64,000 nt of DNA. Source: Streptomyces oryzae (GTDB lineage: Bacteria; Actinomycetota; Actinomycetes; Streptomycetales; Streptomycetaceae). Under the pieces are notes generated by a model. That model saw only the letters and a program-made list of their open reading frames with translations. It made no database searches and was not told the origin of the DNA. Position numbers and translations under genes: made by a program. Below are positions 45,949-56,865 of this stretch, piece after piece; position 1 is the stretch's first letter, and every line of letters begins with the position of its first letter. Location of the stretch: contig NZ_JADKMA010000001.1 of NCBI RefSeq assembly GCF_017676365.1, positions 51,859 through 115,858 of the forward strand, in the 5' to 3' direction.

Positions 45949-48750
45949 GTGACCATGCGCATTCCCGGAGCCCGCCGATTCCCCGTATCGCATTCTTCGC
46001 GGCCGGAAGGCGAGCGGAAGCCCCGGTACCGGTGGGCGGCGCGGCGACCGCACTCGCTGCTCAGCGTGCGCACTGCGGCGGGGCAAGTGTTCGTGCTCCA
46101 GGTCGTGCTGGTGGTGCTGCTCGCATGCGCAGCCGTGATCGCGCTCGTCGTGCAGGCCCGCGGGGCGAGTCTGCAGGAGGCCCGCAACCGCTCGCTCGTC
46201 GGCGCACAGACCTTCGCACAGGCCCCGGGCACGCTGAGCGCCATGAAATCCTCCGACCCCAGCGCACTGCTTCAGCCGCGTGCGGAGGCGGCCCGGAAGG
46301 CGTCCGGCGTCAGCTACATCATCGCGTTCGACACCTCCGGTTACCGCTGGACGCACCCGGACCCGGACCTGATCGGCAAACACGTCGTCGGCTCGTACGC
46401 CGAAGCGCGCGCTGGGGGAGTGCACCAGGAGACCTACGACACGCCGGGTGTAGGCCGCGCCGTGGACTCCATGGTTCCCGTCTTCGACAAAGACGGTTCG
46501 GTTGTCGGGCTGGTATCCGTCGGGATCAAGGTCAAGAGCGTGAACGCGGCGGTGGTGGCGCAACTGCCGACGATCCTGGGGGCCGCGGGCGGCGCCCTGC
46601 TGGTGGCCATGGCCGGGTCGGCACTGGTGAGCCGGAGACTCCTGCGCCAGACCCACGGCCTGGGCCCCTCGGAGATGACCCGCATGTACGAGCACCACGA
46701 CGCGGTGCTGCACTCGGTGCGGGAGGGCGTGCTCATCCTCGACGAGGAGGCTCGGCTGCTGCTGGCCAACGACGAGGCGCGCCAACTGCTCGACCTGCCC
46801 GAAGACGCGGAGGGCAAGCGGATCACCGACCTCGGACTGGCCCCGGGCACCGCCGGGCTGCTGGCGTCCGGCCGCACGGCCGACGACGAGGTGCACCTGG
46901 CCGGGGACCGGCTGCTCGCCGTCAACCTGCGCCCCGTCGACAGCTACGGCGGAGGGCCCGGCAGCGTGGCCACGCTGCGGGACTCCACCGAGCTGCGGAC
47001 CTTGGCCGGCCGGGCCGAGGTGGCGCGCGAACGCCTGCAGCTGCTCTACGACGCCGGGGTGCGGATCGGCTCCACGCTGGACATGGTGCGCACCACCGAG
47101 GAACTGGCCGAGATCGCGGTGCCGCAGTTCGCCGACTTCGCCACAGTCGAGCTGCTGGACGCGGTGCAGCGGGGTGAGGAGCCGGAGGGCGCGAGTCTGA
47201 CCATGCACCGCACAGCGCTGCGCGGCATCAGGAACGACCACCCGCTGTACCCGGTGGGCGAGAAGATCACCTTTCTGCCGACCATGCCGCAGGCGCGGGG
47301 GCTGCGCGACGGTTATGGGGTGCTGGAGCCCGACCTGGGCGCGGCGCAGGACTGGCAGGCACTCGACCCCGAACGCGCCGGGCGCATCGTGGACTTCGGT
47401 ATCCGCTCGCTGATCAGCGTGCCGTTGCAGGCACGCGGTGTGGTAGTGGGGATGGTCGGCTTCTGGCGCTCGGAGAAGGAACCCTTCACGGAGGATGATC
47501 TCTCCTTCGCCGAGGAACTGGCCGCCCGCGCGGCGGTGTGCATCGACAACGCACGCCGCTACGCCCGGGAGCACGCCACGGCGGTCACCCTGCAGCGCAG
47601 CCTGCTGCCCCGTACGCTGCCCGAGCAGTCCGCGCTGGAGGTGGCCTACCGCTATCTGCCTGCTCAGGCCGGAGTGGGCGGTGACTGGTTCGACGTCATA
47701 CCCCTGCCCGGAGCCCGCGTCGCACTGGTCGTCGGTGACGTCGTCGGGCACGGCCTGCATGCGGCGGTCACCATGGGCCGGCTGCGCACCGCCGTCCACA
47801 ACTTCTGCGCCCTCGACCTGCCCCCCGACGAGCTCCTGCGGCACCTGGACGAGCTGGTCGCCCGTATCGACCAGGGAGAGCCCGGCGACGGCGAGGGCGC
47901 GGGGATGACCGGCGCCACATGCCTGTTCGCGATCTACGATCCCGTCTCCGGAGACTGCTCCGTGGCCCGGGCCGGTCATCCAGGCCCCGCCCTCGTCCAC
48001 CCAGACGGCACGGTCACCTTCCCCGACGTCCCCGTCTCGCCACCGCTCGGCCTCAGCGCCGGACTGCCGATCGAGACCGCCGAACTGCACCTGCCCGAGG
48101 GAACCCAACTGGCCCTGTACACCGACGGACTCGTCGAAGACCGCCGCCGCGACATCGACACCGGTCTGGAGCTCCTGCGGGACGCTCTGGCACACCCCGG
48201 CCGGACCCCGGAGCAGACCTGTCAGGCGGTACTGGACGCCATGCTGCCCGCCCGTCCCGGCGACGACATCGCCCTCCTGGCAGCCAGGACCCGGCTGCTG
48301 GCCGCCGACCAGGTGGCCGACTGGGAGGTGCCCTCCGATCCGGCCGCTGTCGGCCGCATCCGCGCCGCCTGCGTCCGCCGGCTGGAGACCTGGGGCCTGG
48401 ACAAGGTCACCTTCAGCACCGAACTCATCCTCAGCGAACTGGTCACCAACGCCATCCGCTACGGCACCGGCCCCATCCGGCTCCGGCTGCTGCACGATGG
48501 CGACAACCTGATCTGCGAAGTCGCCGACGGCAGCAGTACCTCCCCGCATCTGCGCCGCGCCCGGACCACGGACGAGGGTGGCCGCGGTCTGTTCCTCGTC
48601 GCCCGGCTCGCCCAGCGCTGGGGCACCCGGTACACCGCCCACGGCAAGGTCATCTGGACGGAGCAGTCCGTGCACGAGGCCGGAGCGGGAGCCGGTGGAG
48701 CCGTGGGGGACTTTCTGCTGGACCAGTGGGACGACGAGCTTGAGCTGTGA
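45949..48750 (+). CDS. Membrane sensor SpoIIE-type PP2C phosphatase with PAS, GAF and HATPase domains
   Basis: A 933-aa multidomain regulator. TM1 is at about 47-70. An extracytoplasmic CitA/DcuS-like sensor domain (about 70-200, containing DTSGYRWTHPDPDLIGKHVV) is followed by TM2 at about 203-225. Then come PAS (245-345), GAF (370-545), a PP2C/SpoIIE phosphatase (560-770; GGDWFDVIPLPGARVALVVG, DVVGHG) and an anti-sigma-type HATPase_c (790-905; ELVTNAIRYG, GGRGLFLV). GTG 45949 is preferred because AGGAG is 10 nt upstream; ATG 45955 is possible. It would dephosphorylate an anti-anti-sigma factor or bind a sigma factor in response to an external small carboxylate. Confidence 0.88.
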   Translation: MTMRIPGARRFPVSHSSRPEGERKPRYRWAARRPHSLLSVRTAAGQVFVLQVVLVVLLACAAVIALVVQARGASLQEARNRSLVGAQTFAQAPGTLSAMKSSDPSALLQPRAEAARKASGVSYIIAFDTSGYRWTHPDPDLIGKHVVGSYAEARAGGVHQETYDTPGVGRAVDSMVPVFDKDGSVVGLVSVGIKVKSVNAAVVAQLPTILGAAGGALLVAMAGSALVSRRLLRQTHGLGPSEMTRMYEHHDAVLHSVREGVLILDEEARLLLANDEARQLLDLPEDAEGKRITDLGLAPGTAGLLASGRTADDEVHLAGDRLLAVNLRPVDSYGGGPGSVATLRDSTELRTLAGRAEVARERLQLLYDAGVRIGSTLDMVRTTEELAEIAVPQFADFATVELLDAVQRGEEPEGASLTMHRTALRGIRNDHPLYPVGEKITFLPTMPQARGLRDGYGVLEPDLGAAQDWQALDPERAGRIVDFGIRSLISVPLQARGVVVGMVGFWRSEKEPFTEDDLSFAEELAARAAVCIDNARRYAREHATAVTLQRSLLPRTLPEQSALEVAYRYLPAQAGVGGDWFDVIPLPGARVALVVGDVVGHGLHAAVTMGRLRTAVHNFCALDLPPDELLRHLDELVARIDQGEPGDGEGAGMTGATCLFAIYDPVSGDCSVARAGHPGPALVHPDGTVTFPDVPVSPPLGLSAGLPIETAELHLPEGTQLALYTDGLVEDRRRDIDTGLELLRDALAHPGRTPEQTCQAVLDAMLPARPGDDIALLAARTRLLAADQVADWEVPSDPAAVGRIRAACVRRLETWGLDKVTFSTELILSELVTNAIRYGTGPIRLRLLHDGDNLICEVADGSSTSPHLRRARTTDEGGRGLFLVARLAQRWGTRYTAHGKVIWTEQSVHEAGAGAGGAVGDFLLDQWDDELEL

Positions 48751-48778
48751 CCGCGCCTGAGGTGTGACCGCGCCTGAG
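48746..48778. repeat. 16-bp direct repeat at the end of the phosphatase gene
   Basis: TGTGACCGCGCCTGAG occurs at 48746-48761 and 48763-48778. The first copy includes the TGA stop. It is probably a local duplication; no function is assigned. Confidence 0.7.
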
Positions 48779-49071
48779 CGGTGACCGAGGCCGTCGCCCC
48801 CTGCGGACGACGGCCGGTCGAAGCCTGCGCACCGCCTGCGCACCGCCTGCACATCGACCCGTTTTCAGCGTGGCGGAAAAGTGCTGTCGAGAGCTGCTCC
48901 CGATACCTCTTGACAAGCCCCCTGCGCGCCCGAAAGCATGTTGCGTATAGCGAATCGCGTTGTGTTATTCGAGACAACGCTCTTCTCCTTCCTCCGTCCC
49001 GAGGTTGGGCGCGTGGCCGTCCGCCGAGGGCAGCCCATCCCTGTCGGGCCCCCGTAACCTGGAGGTTCCCC
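48751..49071. other. Leader region of the ferredoxin-reductase-glyA-sdaA operon
   Basis: A 321-bp gap without a gene. It holds an 11-bp tandem repeat (GCCTGCGCACC at 48823-48833 and 48834-48844, with a partial third copy), a TTGACA at 48910-48915, and the operator copies at 48941-48978. The leader from the operator to the ferredoxin ATG is about 95 bp and is GC-rich. I looked for glycine-riboswitch features before the glyA/sdaA genes and did not see them. Confidence 0.5.
48941..48978. promoter_or_regulatory. Regulon operators upstream of the second ferredoxin operon
   Basis: TTGC-GTATAGC-GAAT (48941-48955) is followed by GTTGT-N10-ACAAC (48959-48978), two degenerate copies of the island operator arranged head to tail, about 95-130 bp before the ferredoxin start. 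Confidence 0.6.
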
Positions 49072-49395
49072 ATGATCACGGTGTGCCGGATCGAAGATCT
49101 GCCGCCCGGCGAGTCCATCCGTGTGACCGACGGCGTCCCCGCCCCCGTCGCGGTGTTCCACACCGAGGACGGTGAGGTCTACGCCATCGACGACACCTGC
49201 ACCCACCAGGACGCCTCGCTGGCCGACGGCTGGCTGGAGGGCTGCTTCGTCGAATGCCCCCTGCACACGGCCTTCTTCGATCTGCGGACCGGTCGCCCGA
49301 CCTGCCCGCCGGCGAAGTACGCGGTACGCACCCACCAGGTCTCCGTCGAGAACGGTCAGGTCCTGCTCCGCATCGGCGTCGCGGAGCCGGCATGA
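49072..49395 (+). CDS. Rieske-type [2Fe-2S] ferredoxin (copy 2)
   Basis: A 107-aa Rieske ferredoxin with ligands Cys43/His45 (CTHQDASL) and Cys62/His65 (ECPLH). GGAGGT is 6 nt upstream of the ATG. It is nearly identical to copy 1 across the cluster-binding half but differs in its C-terminal third, so the two are ancient or diverging duplicates. Its stop overlaps the ATG of the FAD reductase (ATGA), the natural electron donor. It probably feeds the GbcA-like oxygenase at 44679. Confidence 0.92.
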   Translation: MITVCRIEDLPPGESIRVTDGVPAPVAVFHTEDGEVYAIDDTCTHQDASLADGWLEGCFVECPLHTAFFDLRTGRPTCPPAKYAVRTHQVSVENGQVLLRIGVAEPA

Positions 49396-50576
49396 GGAGC
49401 ATCACCGTCATCGGGGCCTCGCTGGCCGGCCTGTACGCCGCGCGCGCACTGCGCACCCAGGGCTTCGACGGGCGACTGGTGATCGTCGGCGATGAACACC
49501 ACCAGCCCTACGACCGGCCCCCGCTCTCCAAAGACTTCCTCACCGGCGCCTGCGACCAGGGACAACTCGCCCTGACCGACGCCGACGACACCGCCGAGCT
49601 CTACGCCGAGTGGTATCTGGGAACCAGGGCCACCGGCCTGGACACCGGCAGCGGCACGGTACTTCTCGACGGCGACCGGTCGCTGGACACCGACGCCGTG
49701 GTCATCGCCACCGGCGCCGCCCCGCGCCACCTCCCCGGGCAGGTACCCGCCGACCCGGCGGAGACCGGAGTGCACACCCTGCGCACCCTCGACGACGCCC
49801 AGGCGCTGCGCGACGATCTGGCCCGCGGCCCGGCCCGGGTCGTGGTCATCGGCGGCGGTTTCATCGGCGCCGAAGTCGCCTCCTCCTGTGCCGTTCTCGG
49901 CCATGACGTCACCGTGGTCGAGGCCGCCCCGCTCCCGCTCGTACCGCAGCTCGGCGAGGAGATGGCCCAGGTCTGCGCCGGTCTGCACGCGGACCACGGC
50001 GTCACCCTGGTCACCGGCACGGGCGTGGCCGGGCTGCAGGGCGGCGCCACGGAGGGGCGCGTCACCGGAGTGCAGCTGGGCGACGGGCGGCTGCTGCCCG
50101 CCGATGTGGTCGTGGTCGGCATCGGCGTGCGGCCCAACACCAGCTGGCTGGAGGGCTCAGGGCTGCCGCTGGAGGACGGCGTGGTGTGCGACGCGGGCTG
50201 TGTCACCGCGCTGCCGAACGTCGTGGCCGTCGGGGACGTCGCCAGGCTGGACGGCCGCCGCGCCGAGCACTGGACCAGCGCCACCGAACAGGCCACCGTC
50301 GCCGCCCGGAACCTGCTCGCCGGCAGCACGGTCGCCGCCCATCAAAGCCTGCCGTACTTCTGGTCCGACCAGTACGGGGTCCGTATCCAGTTCGCCGGCC
50401 GGCGGCTGCCCACCGACACCCCGCGGATCGTCGAAGGCTCCGTCGACGACCGCAGCTTCCTCGCCTGCTACGAGCGCGAGGGGCAGACCACCGCCGTCTT
50501 CGCCGTCAACCGCCCCCGCCCCTTCATGCGGCAGCGCCGCGAGCTCATGCGCGCCACTCAGCCGGTCACGGCCTGA
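49392..50576 (+). CDS. NAD(P)H:ferredoxin reductase, FAD-dependent (Rieske oxygenase reductase)
   Basis: A 394-aa pyridine-nucleotide-disulfide-type reductase of the BphA4/rubredoxin-reductase class. The FAD-binding start is [20 protein letters not shown], then [14 protein letters not shown]. The NADH-binding fold is [21 protein letters not shown] second FAD motif is [10 protein letters not shown], and a C-terminal reductase domain begins at about 320 ([12 protein letters not shown]). It is translationally coupled to ferredoxin 2. Together with the oxygenase this makes a three-component system, unlike the two-component GbcAB of Pseudomonas. Confidence 0.92.
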   Translation: MRSITVIGASLAGLYAARALRTQGFDGRLVIVGDEHHQPYDRPPLSKDFLTGACDQGQLALTDADDTAELYAEWYLGTRATGLDTGSGTVLLDGDRSLDTDAVVIATGAAPRHLPGQVPADPAETGVHTLRTLDDAQALRDDLARGPARVVVIGGGFIGAEVASSCAVLGHDVTVVEAAPLPLVPQLGEEMAQVCAGLHADHGVTLVTGTGVAGLQGGATEGRVTGVQLGDGRLLPADVVVVGIGVRPNTSWLEGSGLPLEDGVVCDAGCVTALPNVVAVGDVARLDGRRAEHWTSATEQATVAARNLLAGSTVAAHQSLPYFWSDQYGVRIQFAGRRLPTDTPRIVEGSVDDRSFLACYEREGQTTAVFAVNRPRPFMRQRRELMRATQPVTA

Positions 50577-50634
50577 GCCGGCCAAGGCCCGCGCCCCGCA
50601 GGGCCCCAGGACCTCCGCCAGGAAGGCACCGCTC

Positions 50635-51894
50635 ATGTCGCTTCTCAGCAGCCCCCTCCACGAGCTCGACCCCGACATCGCCGCCGCCGTCGATGACGAA
50701 CTCCGCCGCCAGCAGCGCACGTTGGAGATGATCGCCTCGGAGAACTTCGCTCCGGTCGCGGTGATGGAGGCGCAGGGCTCGGTCCTCACCAACAAGTACG
50801 CCGAGGGCTACCCGGGCCGCCGCTACTACGGCGGCTGCGCACACGTCGATGTGGTCGAACAGCTCGCCATCGACCGCGTCAGGGCCCTCTTCGGCGCCGA
50901 GGCCGCCAACGTGCAGCCCCACTCCGGCGCCCAGGCCAACGCCGCCGCGATGTTCGCCCTCCTCAAGCCGGGCGACACCATCCTGGGGCTCGATCTCGCA
51001 CACGGCGGGCACCTGACCCACGGTATGAAGATCAACTTCTCCGGCAAGCTCTACAACGTCGCCGCTTACCACGTCGACCCCGGCACCGGCCAGGTCGACA
51101 TGGCCGAGGTCGAGCGGCTGGCCAAGGAGCAGCGGCCCAAGCTGATCATGGCGGGCTGGTCCGCCTACCCGCGCCAGCTGGACTTCGCCGCCTTCCGCCG
51201 GATCGCCGACGAGGTCGGCGCGTACCTCATGGTCGACATGGCGCACTTCGCAGGCCTGGTCGCGGCCGGCCTGCACCCCTCGCCGGTCCCGTACGCGCAC
51301 GTCGTGACCACCACCACCCACAAGACGCTGGGCGGCCCGCGCGGCGGCGTCATCCTCTGCACCCAGGAGATCGCCAAGAAGATCAACTCCGCGGTCTTCC
51401 CCGGCCAGCAGGGCGGCCCGCTGGAGCATGTGATCGCCGCCAAGGCGGTCGCCTTCAAGATCGCCGCCGGCGACGAATTCAAAGAGCGCCAGCAGCGCAC
51501 CCTGGAGGGCGCCGAGATCCTCGCCGAGCGCCTCGGCCGGCCCGACGTCCAGCAGCACGGCGTCGCCGTCCTCTCCGGCGGCACCGACGTCCATCTCGTC
51601 CTCGTCGACCTCCGCGACTCCGAACTCGACGGGCAGCAGGCCGAGGACCGGCTCCACGACGTCGGCATCACCGTCAACCGCAACGCCATCCCGAACGACC
51701 CGCGCCCGCCGATGGTCACCTCGGGCCTGCGGATCGGCACCCCGGCGCTGGCCACCCGGGGCTTCACGGCAGAGGACTTCGGCGAGGTCGCCGACATCAT
51801 CGCCGAAACCCTCAAGCCCGGCTGCGACGCCGACGCGCTGCAGGCCCGGGTCACCGCCCTCGCCGACAAGCACCCGCTCTACCCGGGCCGGTAA
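50635..51894 (+). CDS. glyA: Serine hydroxymethyltransferase, island copy
   Basis: A 419-aa PLP enzyme of the SHMT family that joins glycine and methylene-THF to serine and THF. Landmarks are [28 protein letters not shown], the PLP-binding Lys in [14 protein letters not shown], and [19 protein letters not shown]. The length is normal. GGAAGG lies about 10 nt before the ATG at 50635. It follows the reductase by 58 bp and is separated from sdaA by a strong stem-loop. It consumes glycine and one of the methyl groups produced by demethylation. A housekeeping paralogue is likely elsewhere. Confidence 0.96.
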   Translation: MSLLSSPLHELDPDIAAAVDDELRRQQRTLEMIASENFAPVAVMEAQGSVLTNKYAEGYPGRRYYGGCAHVDVVEQLAIDRVRALFGAEAANVQPHSGAQANAAAMFALLKPGDTILGLDLAHGGHLTHGMKINFSGKLYNVAAYHVDPGTGQVDMAEVERLAKEQRPKLIMAGWSAYPRQLDFAAFRRIADEVGAYLMVDMAHFAGLVAAGLHPSPVPYAHVVTTTTHKTLGGPRGGVILCTQEIAKKINSAVFPGQQGGPLEHVIAAKAVAFKIAAGDEFKERQQRTLEGAEILAERLGRPDVQQHGVAVLSGGTDVHLVLVDLRDSELDGQQAEDRLHDVGITVNRNAIPNDPRPPMVTSGLRIGTPALATRGFTAEDFGEVADIIAETLKPGCDADALQARVTALADKHPLYPGR

Positions 51895-51910
51895 CCGACA
51901 ACACTCCTAC

Positions 51911-51941
51911 GGGGCGTGCCCGGGACAGCCGGGCACGCCCC
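51911..51941 (+). terminator. Intrinsic-type stem-loop between glyA and sdaA
   Basis: A 13-bp perfect stem (GGGGCGTGCCCGG at 51911-51923 with its complement at 51929-51941) and a 5-nt loop lies 16 bases past the glyA stop and 21 bases before sdaA. It may attenuate rather than end transcription, since sdaA has little room for its own promoter. Confidence 0.75.
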
Positions 51942-51962
51942 TTCGACCCCACGGAGCGTGGC

Positions 51963-53345
<1,383 letters not shown>

Positions 53346-53460
53346 AAACCGGGGCGGAGCGGGCACATCGAGCGGGGCTCGCACGCCCGGCGTGTGTGTG
53401 CCGGTGAGCAGCGCCCGGCGTTGCCGGTGGAGCGCGGTGGTCGAAGGGAGGTCTCTCACG

Positions 53461-54855
53461 GTGAGCCAGTACGTGAACCGGCCTGACGGAATCCGCGACC
53501 GCACGCGGCCAGGCTGCACACTCACCGGGCTGCCCCGGCTCCGGTTCCCCGGCGCCTCCTGCCGCCCGCGGCGCATCGCGATGCTCACCGTTCACACCTC
53601 GCCGCTGCATCAGCCCGGCACCGGAGACGCCGGCGGAATGAACGTCTACATCCTGGAGCTGGCCAAGCGCCTCGCCGCGATCGACATCGAAGTGGAGATC
53701 TTCACCCGCGCAACCTCCGCTGCGCTGCCGCCTCTTGTCGAGCCGGCGCCCGGCGTCCTCGTGCGGCACGTGGAGGCGGGTCCGTACGAAGGGCTGGCGA
53801 AGGAGGACATGCCCGGTCAGCTGTGCGCCTTCACGCACGGGCTGATGCGGGCCTGGGCGGACCACGGTCCCGGCCACTACGACCTGGTGCACTCGCACTA
53901 CTGGCTGTCCGGCCGCGTCGGCCGACTGGCCGCCGCGCGGTGGGGCGTCCCGCTGGTGCACGCCATGCACACCATGGCCAAGGTCAAGAACGCCGCCCTC
54001 GCCGGGGGTGACACGCCCGAGCCGGCGGCCCGCGTGATCGGGGAGACGCAGGTCTCACAGGCCGCCGACCTGCTCATCGCGAACACCGGCAAGGAGGCGG
54101 ACGAGCTGGTCCGCCACTACGGCGCCGACCCCGCGCGGGTCGCCGTCGTCCACCCGGGCGTTGACCTGGACCGTTTCCGGCCCGGCCCTTCCGGGATCGT
54201 GGCCGGACGAGCCGAGGCCCGCGCTCGCCTCGGGCTGCCCCAGAACGCGCTCATTCCGCTCTTCGCCGGCCGGATACAGCCGCTGAAGGCGCCGGACCTC
54301 GTCCTGCACGCTGTCGCCCGGCTGCTGGAGGAGCGGCCTACGCTGCGCGAGCGGATCGTCGTGCCGGTCGTCGGCGGCCCGAGCGGCAGCGGCCTTGCCG
54401 AGCCGAAGGGCCTGCAGAATCTGGCCGCTCAGCTCGGAATCTCGGATGTGACCCTCTTCCATCCGCCGGCCGGCCAGGAGCAGTTGGCCGACTGGTACCG
54501 CGCGGCCAGCGTTCTGGTGATGCCCTCGTACAGCGAGTCGTTCGGGATGGTCGCCATCGAGGCCCAAGCCTGCGGCACACCGGTGATCGCGGCCGAGGTC
54601 GGTGGCCTGCCGGTGGCCGTCTGTGACGGAGTGAGCGGCGTGCTCGTGCCGGGACACGATCCGGCGAACTACGCGCGGGCGCTGCGCAGTTTCGCCGACG
54701 ACCCTGCGCGCTCCGCCCGCATGGGCGCTGCCGCGGCCCGGCACGCCCGCACGTTCAGCTGGGACAGGGCCGCCGCCTCGACGGCCGCGGCCTACGCGGC
54801 GGCGCTGCGTGACCGGTGGGGCGTGCACGCTTCGTACGTGGCGGCTCGCATCTGA
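53461..54855 (+). CDS. mshA: D-inositol-3-phosphate glycosyltransferase (mycothiol biosynthesis), probable second copy
   Basis: A 464-aa GT4 enzyme that transfers GlcNAc to inositol-3-phosphate, the first step of mycothiol synthesis. Landmarks are the family start [35 protein letters not shown], and [28 protein letters not shown] and the E-x7-E motif in [17 protein letters not shown] follow. The GTG has GGGAGG 9 nt upstream. In other Streptomyces mshA is next to a YbjN-like protein and phosphoglycerate mutase; here it follows sdaA, so it is likely a paralogue that raises mycothiol supply for the MscR formaldehyde route. The paralogue status is inferred. Confidence 0.9.
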   Translation: MSQYVNRPDGIRDRTRPGCTLTGLPRLRFPGASCRPRRIAMLTVHTSPLHQPGTGDAGGMNVYILELAKRLAAIDIEVEIFTRATSAALPPLVEPAPGVLVRHVEAGPYEGLAKEDMPGQLCAFTHGLMRAWADHGPGHYDLVHSHYWLSGRVGRLAAARWGVPLVHAMHTMAKVKNAALAGGDTPEPAARVIGETQVSQAADLLIANTGKEADELVRHYGADPARVAVVHPGVDLDRFRPGPSGIVAGRAEARARLGLPQNALIPLFAGRIQPLKAPDLVLHAVARLLEERPTLRERIVVPVVGGPSGSGLAEPKGLQNLAAQLGISDVTLFHPPAGQEQLADWYRAASVLVMPSYSESFGMVAIEAQACGTPVIAAEVGGLPVAVCDGVSGVLVPGHDPANYARALRSFADDPARSARMGAAAARHARTFSWDRAAASTAAAYAAALRDRWGVHASYVAARI

Positions 54856-54922
54856 CCACGTGGCTTTCCCCCAATCTCAGCGGCAGGTCGGACTCCCCCA
54901 AGCTTCCCGTGAAGCGGCATCG

Positions 54923-55819
54923 CTACCGACGCTCGAGCGTCGGCTCCCTGGAAGCGAGGCCCCGGTCGGGTGTTGCCGAGACCGGCCACGCGCGGTCGTC
55001 CACCGTCAGAAACGGCTCGTCCACCACGGCCGACGGCGTTGCGCCGGTGAACTCCATGATGTCGCGGTGCAGATGGGACTGGTCGCAGTAGCCGCCGTCC
55101 GCCGCGACTCGGGCTGCGCCGTCACCCGCGACCATGCGGTGCACCGCATGGTCGAAGCGGACCAGTTTCGCGGCGCGTTTGGGCGGGATGCCGAGGTGCG
55201 AGTGGAACCGGGACCACAGACGCCTGCGGCTCCAGCCGAGCTCGGCCGCCAGGTGGTCGACCCGGAGGAGACCCCCGCTGCCGACGATCCGCCGCCAGGC
55301 CCAGGCCACCGCCGGGTCCACCGGCGACCGCGCCTCACACCGGCGGGCGAGCAGCGCGTCCGTCAGCGCGAAGCGCTCCTGCCACGAGGACGTCTCGCTC
55401 AGTCGCTCCCGAATCAGTGACACCTCCCGGCCCCACAGGTCGTCGAGCGACACCATGGCACCGGCCAGATCCGCCGGACCGGCACCCAGAACTCTGCCCG
55501 CGACCGCTGGAGACAGCCGCACCTGCACGCACTCGACGTCCTCACCCCACGCCCGTACCCCGCCTCCGGAGCCGAACCCCGGCCCGGCGACGACACTTCC
55601 CCGATGCTGCCGCCCGGCGCCGTCGTCCACGGTGGGCGTGCTCGTCCCGAACTCCAGGATCAGCATCACGGCCGGGTGCGGAACCATCCGCAGGCCGCCG
55701 ACGAGTGAGCCCGGTACGCGGAAACCGGCCATGTCGACACCAGCCACCCGGCTGGGCCGTTGCGGACGTGCGACGTCCCACTCAGCAGGATCGTCACGTT
55801 CACTCGTGGTGGACCCCAT
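54923..55819 (-). CDS. AraC-family transcriptional regulator
   Basis: A 298-aa AraC/XylS protein. The C-terminal double HTH (about 185-275) has LRVDHLAAELGWSRRRLWSR, then FHSHLGIPPKRAAKLVRFDH and ADGGYCDQSHLHRDIMEFTG. The N-terminal cupin-like domain has PHPAVMLILEFG. It is divergent from the alpha/beta hydrolase at 55895 with a 75-bp shared promoter region, so it probably regulates that gene. It converges on mshA with a 67-bp gap. Confidence 0.85.
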   Translation of the reverse strand: MGSTTSERDDPAEWDVARPQRPSRVAGVDMAGFRVPGSLVGGLRMVPHPAVMLILEFGTSTPTVDDGAGRQHRGSVVAGPGFGSGGGVRAWGEDVECVQVRLSPAVAGRVLGAGPADLAGAMVSLDDLWGREVSLIRERLSETSSWQERFALTDALLARRCEARSPVDPAVAWAWRRIVGSGGLLRVDHLAAELGWSRRRLWSRFHSHLGIPPKRAAKLVRFDHAVHRMVAGDGAARVAADGGYCDQSHLHRDIMEFTGATPSAVVDEPFLTVDDRAWPVSATPDRGLASREPTLERR

Positions 55820-55894
55820 CGTCCAATGCTATGCGGACCGGGGCGGGAACATTTGTCCAAGCCAGCGGGGTCCACTGCAAGCCACGGTGGTCCC

Positions 55895-56758
55895 ATGACT
55901 CCTCCCGACAGGAACCCCCATGCGAACGGCGACGCCGGCGCCACCGAGGACGCGATCCTCCACCTGGAGAACGGCGACCTCCACGTCTGCCAGGACGGCC
56001 CTCGCGACGCCCCCGCTCTTCTCCTCGTTCACGGATCCGCCACCTCGAGCCGTTCATGGGACGCGCTGGTTCCATTGCTGACCGCCTCCCATCACGTCAT
56101 CCGGATCGACCTGCCGGGCCACGGCCGTTCGGCCGAACCGGTCGGCCGCGGCTACGACACCTCCGAGCAGGCGCGCACCCTCGGTACGGCACTGGACCGG
56201 CTGCACGCCGAGCACGTCGTGGTCGTCGGCCATTCCAGCGGCGGCTATGCCGCCACTGCTCTCGCCGAGCAGCGGCCCGGCCTGGTGACCGCGCTCGCAC
56301 TCATCAACACCGGCCCCGGCATGGACGCTTTCCTCGCGAGGGAGACCACCGCGCTCGACCCCGCGCAGTGGCCGCCGACCGACGAGCAGATCCGCCAGTT
56401 CGCGAGCACCGGATTCCGCGCGGGCTACCAGGTCCCACAAGAACTCGTCGACGAACTGCGCGGTATGAGCTTCCACGCGGTCACCGCTGCGATGCAGGCA
56501 TCCGTCGCCTATCTGACCCAGCAGGCACTTCCGGACCGGCTGAAGGCCCTCGGCAAGCCCCTGCAGGTGATCTTCGGCGACCAGGACCGCAGATGGCGGC
56601 CGTCGTCCGCTGCGGACTACCGCGTGGTTCCGGGCGCGAAGGTCGAGTTCCTGCCCGGCGTTGGACACACACCCATCCTGGAGGAACCGCTGCGGACCGC
56701 CGCACTCCTGCTGCCCTTCACCGAGAAGCAGGCCACTCGTGCGCCCAAGGCCACGTGA
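55895..56758 (+). CDS. Alpha/beta hydrolase
   Basis: A 287-aa alpha/beta-hydrolase-fold protein. The oxyanion-hole strand is LLLVHGSATSSRSWDAL and the nucleophile elbow is VVVGHSSGGYAATALA (Ser in GHSSG). The acid is probably Asp in IFGDQDRRWRP, and the catalytic His is in LPGVGHTPILEEP. The substrate is unknown: an esterase, lactonase or C-C hydrolase would fit. The first 25 residues are variable. The ATG at 55895 has a GGTGG-type site. Control by the divergent AraC is inferred. Confidence 0.87.
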   Translation: MTPPDRNPHANGDAGATEDAILHLENGDLHVCQDGPRDAPALLLVHGSATSSRSWDALVPLLTASHHVIRIDLPGHGRSAEPVGRGYDTSEQARTLGTALDRLHAEHVVVVGHSSGGYAATALAEQRPGLVTALALINTGPGMDAFLARETTALDPAQWPPTDEQIRQFASTGFRAGYQVPQELVDELRGMSFHAVTAAMQASVAYLTQQALPDRLKALGKPLQVIFGDQDRRWRPSSAADYRVVPGAKVEFLPGVGHTPILEEPLRTAALLLPFTEKQATRAPKAT

Positions 56759-56829
56759 GGATCTCTCGACCTGACGGCACGTCCGTCTGCGAAGAGAACC
56801 GCCCGCGGCAGGCAGTCGTCAATTTCTAA

Positions 56830-56865
56830 TTGACGCCCGTGGAGGCGTCAAGCTACGGTTGACGC
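56830..56865 (+). promoter_or_regulatory. Palindromic promoter-operator of the Clp-N gene, apparently leaderless
   Basis: TTGACGCC at 56830-56837 faces GGCGTCAA at 56844-56851 (perfect 8-bp arms, 6-nt spacer). A third half-site TTGACGC at 56859-56865 directly abuts the start codon. TTGACG serves as a -35, and TACGGT (56854-56859, 18 bp away) as a -10, which puts the start of transcription on or next to the A of the ATG. No ribosome site exists. Confidence 0.7.

Noticed and set aside
48823..48850. Short tandem repeats as a possible CRISPR array
   Set aside because: Units are 11 bp, contiguous and without spacers; no cas genes are present.
45892..48852. 986-codon minus-strand open frame opposite the SpoIIE-type gene
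   Set aside because: It mirrors the coding phase of the real gene, and its sequence is rich in Gln/Gly/His/Arg without domains.
48751..49071. Glycine riboswitch before the ferredoxin-glyA-sdaA operon
   Set aside because: I could not find the conserved tandem aptamer cores; the region is explained by the operator copies and short repeats.
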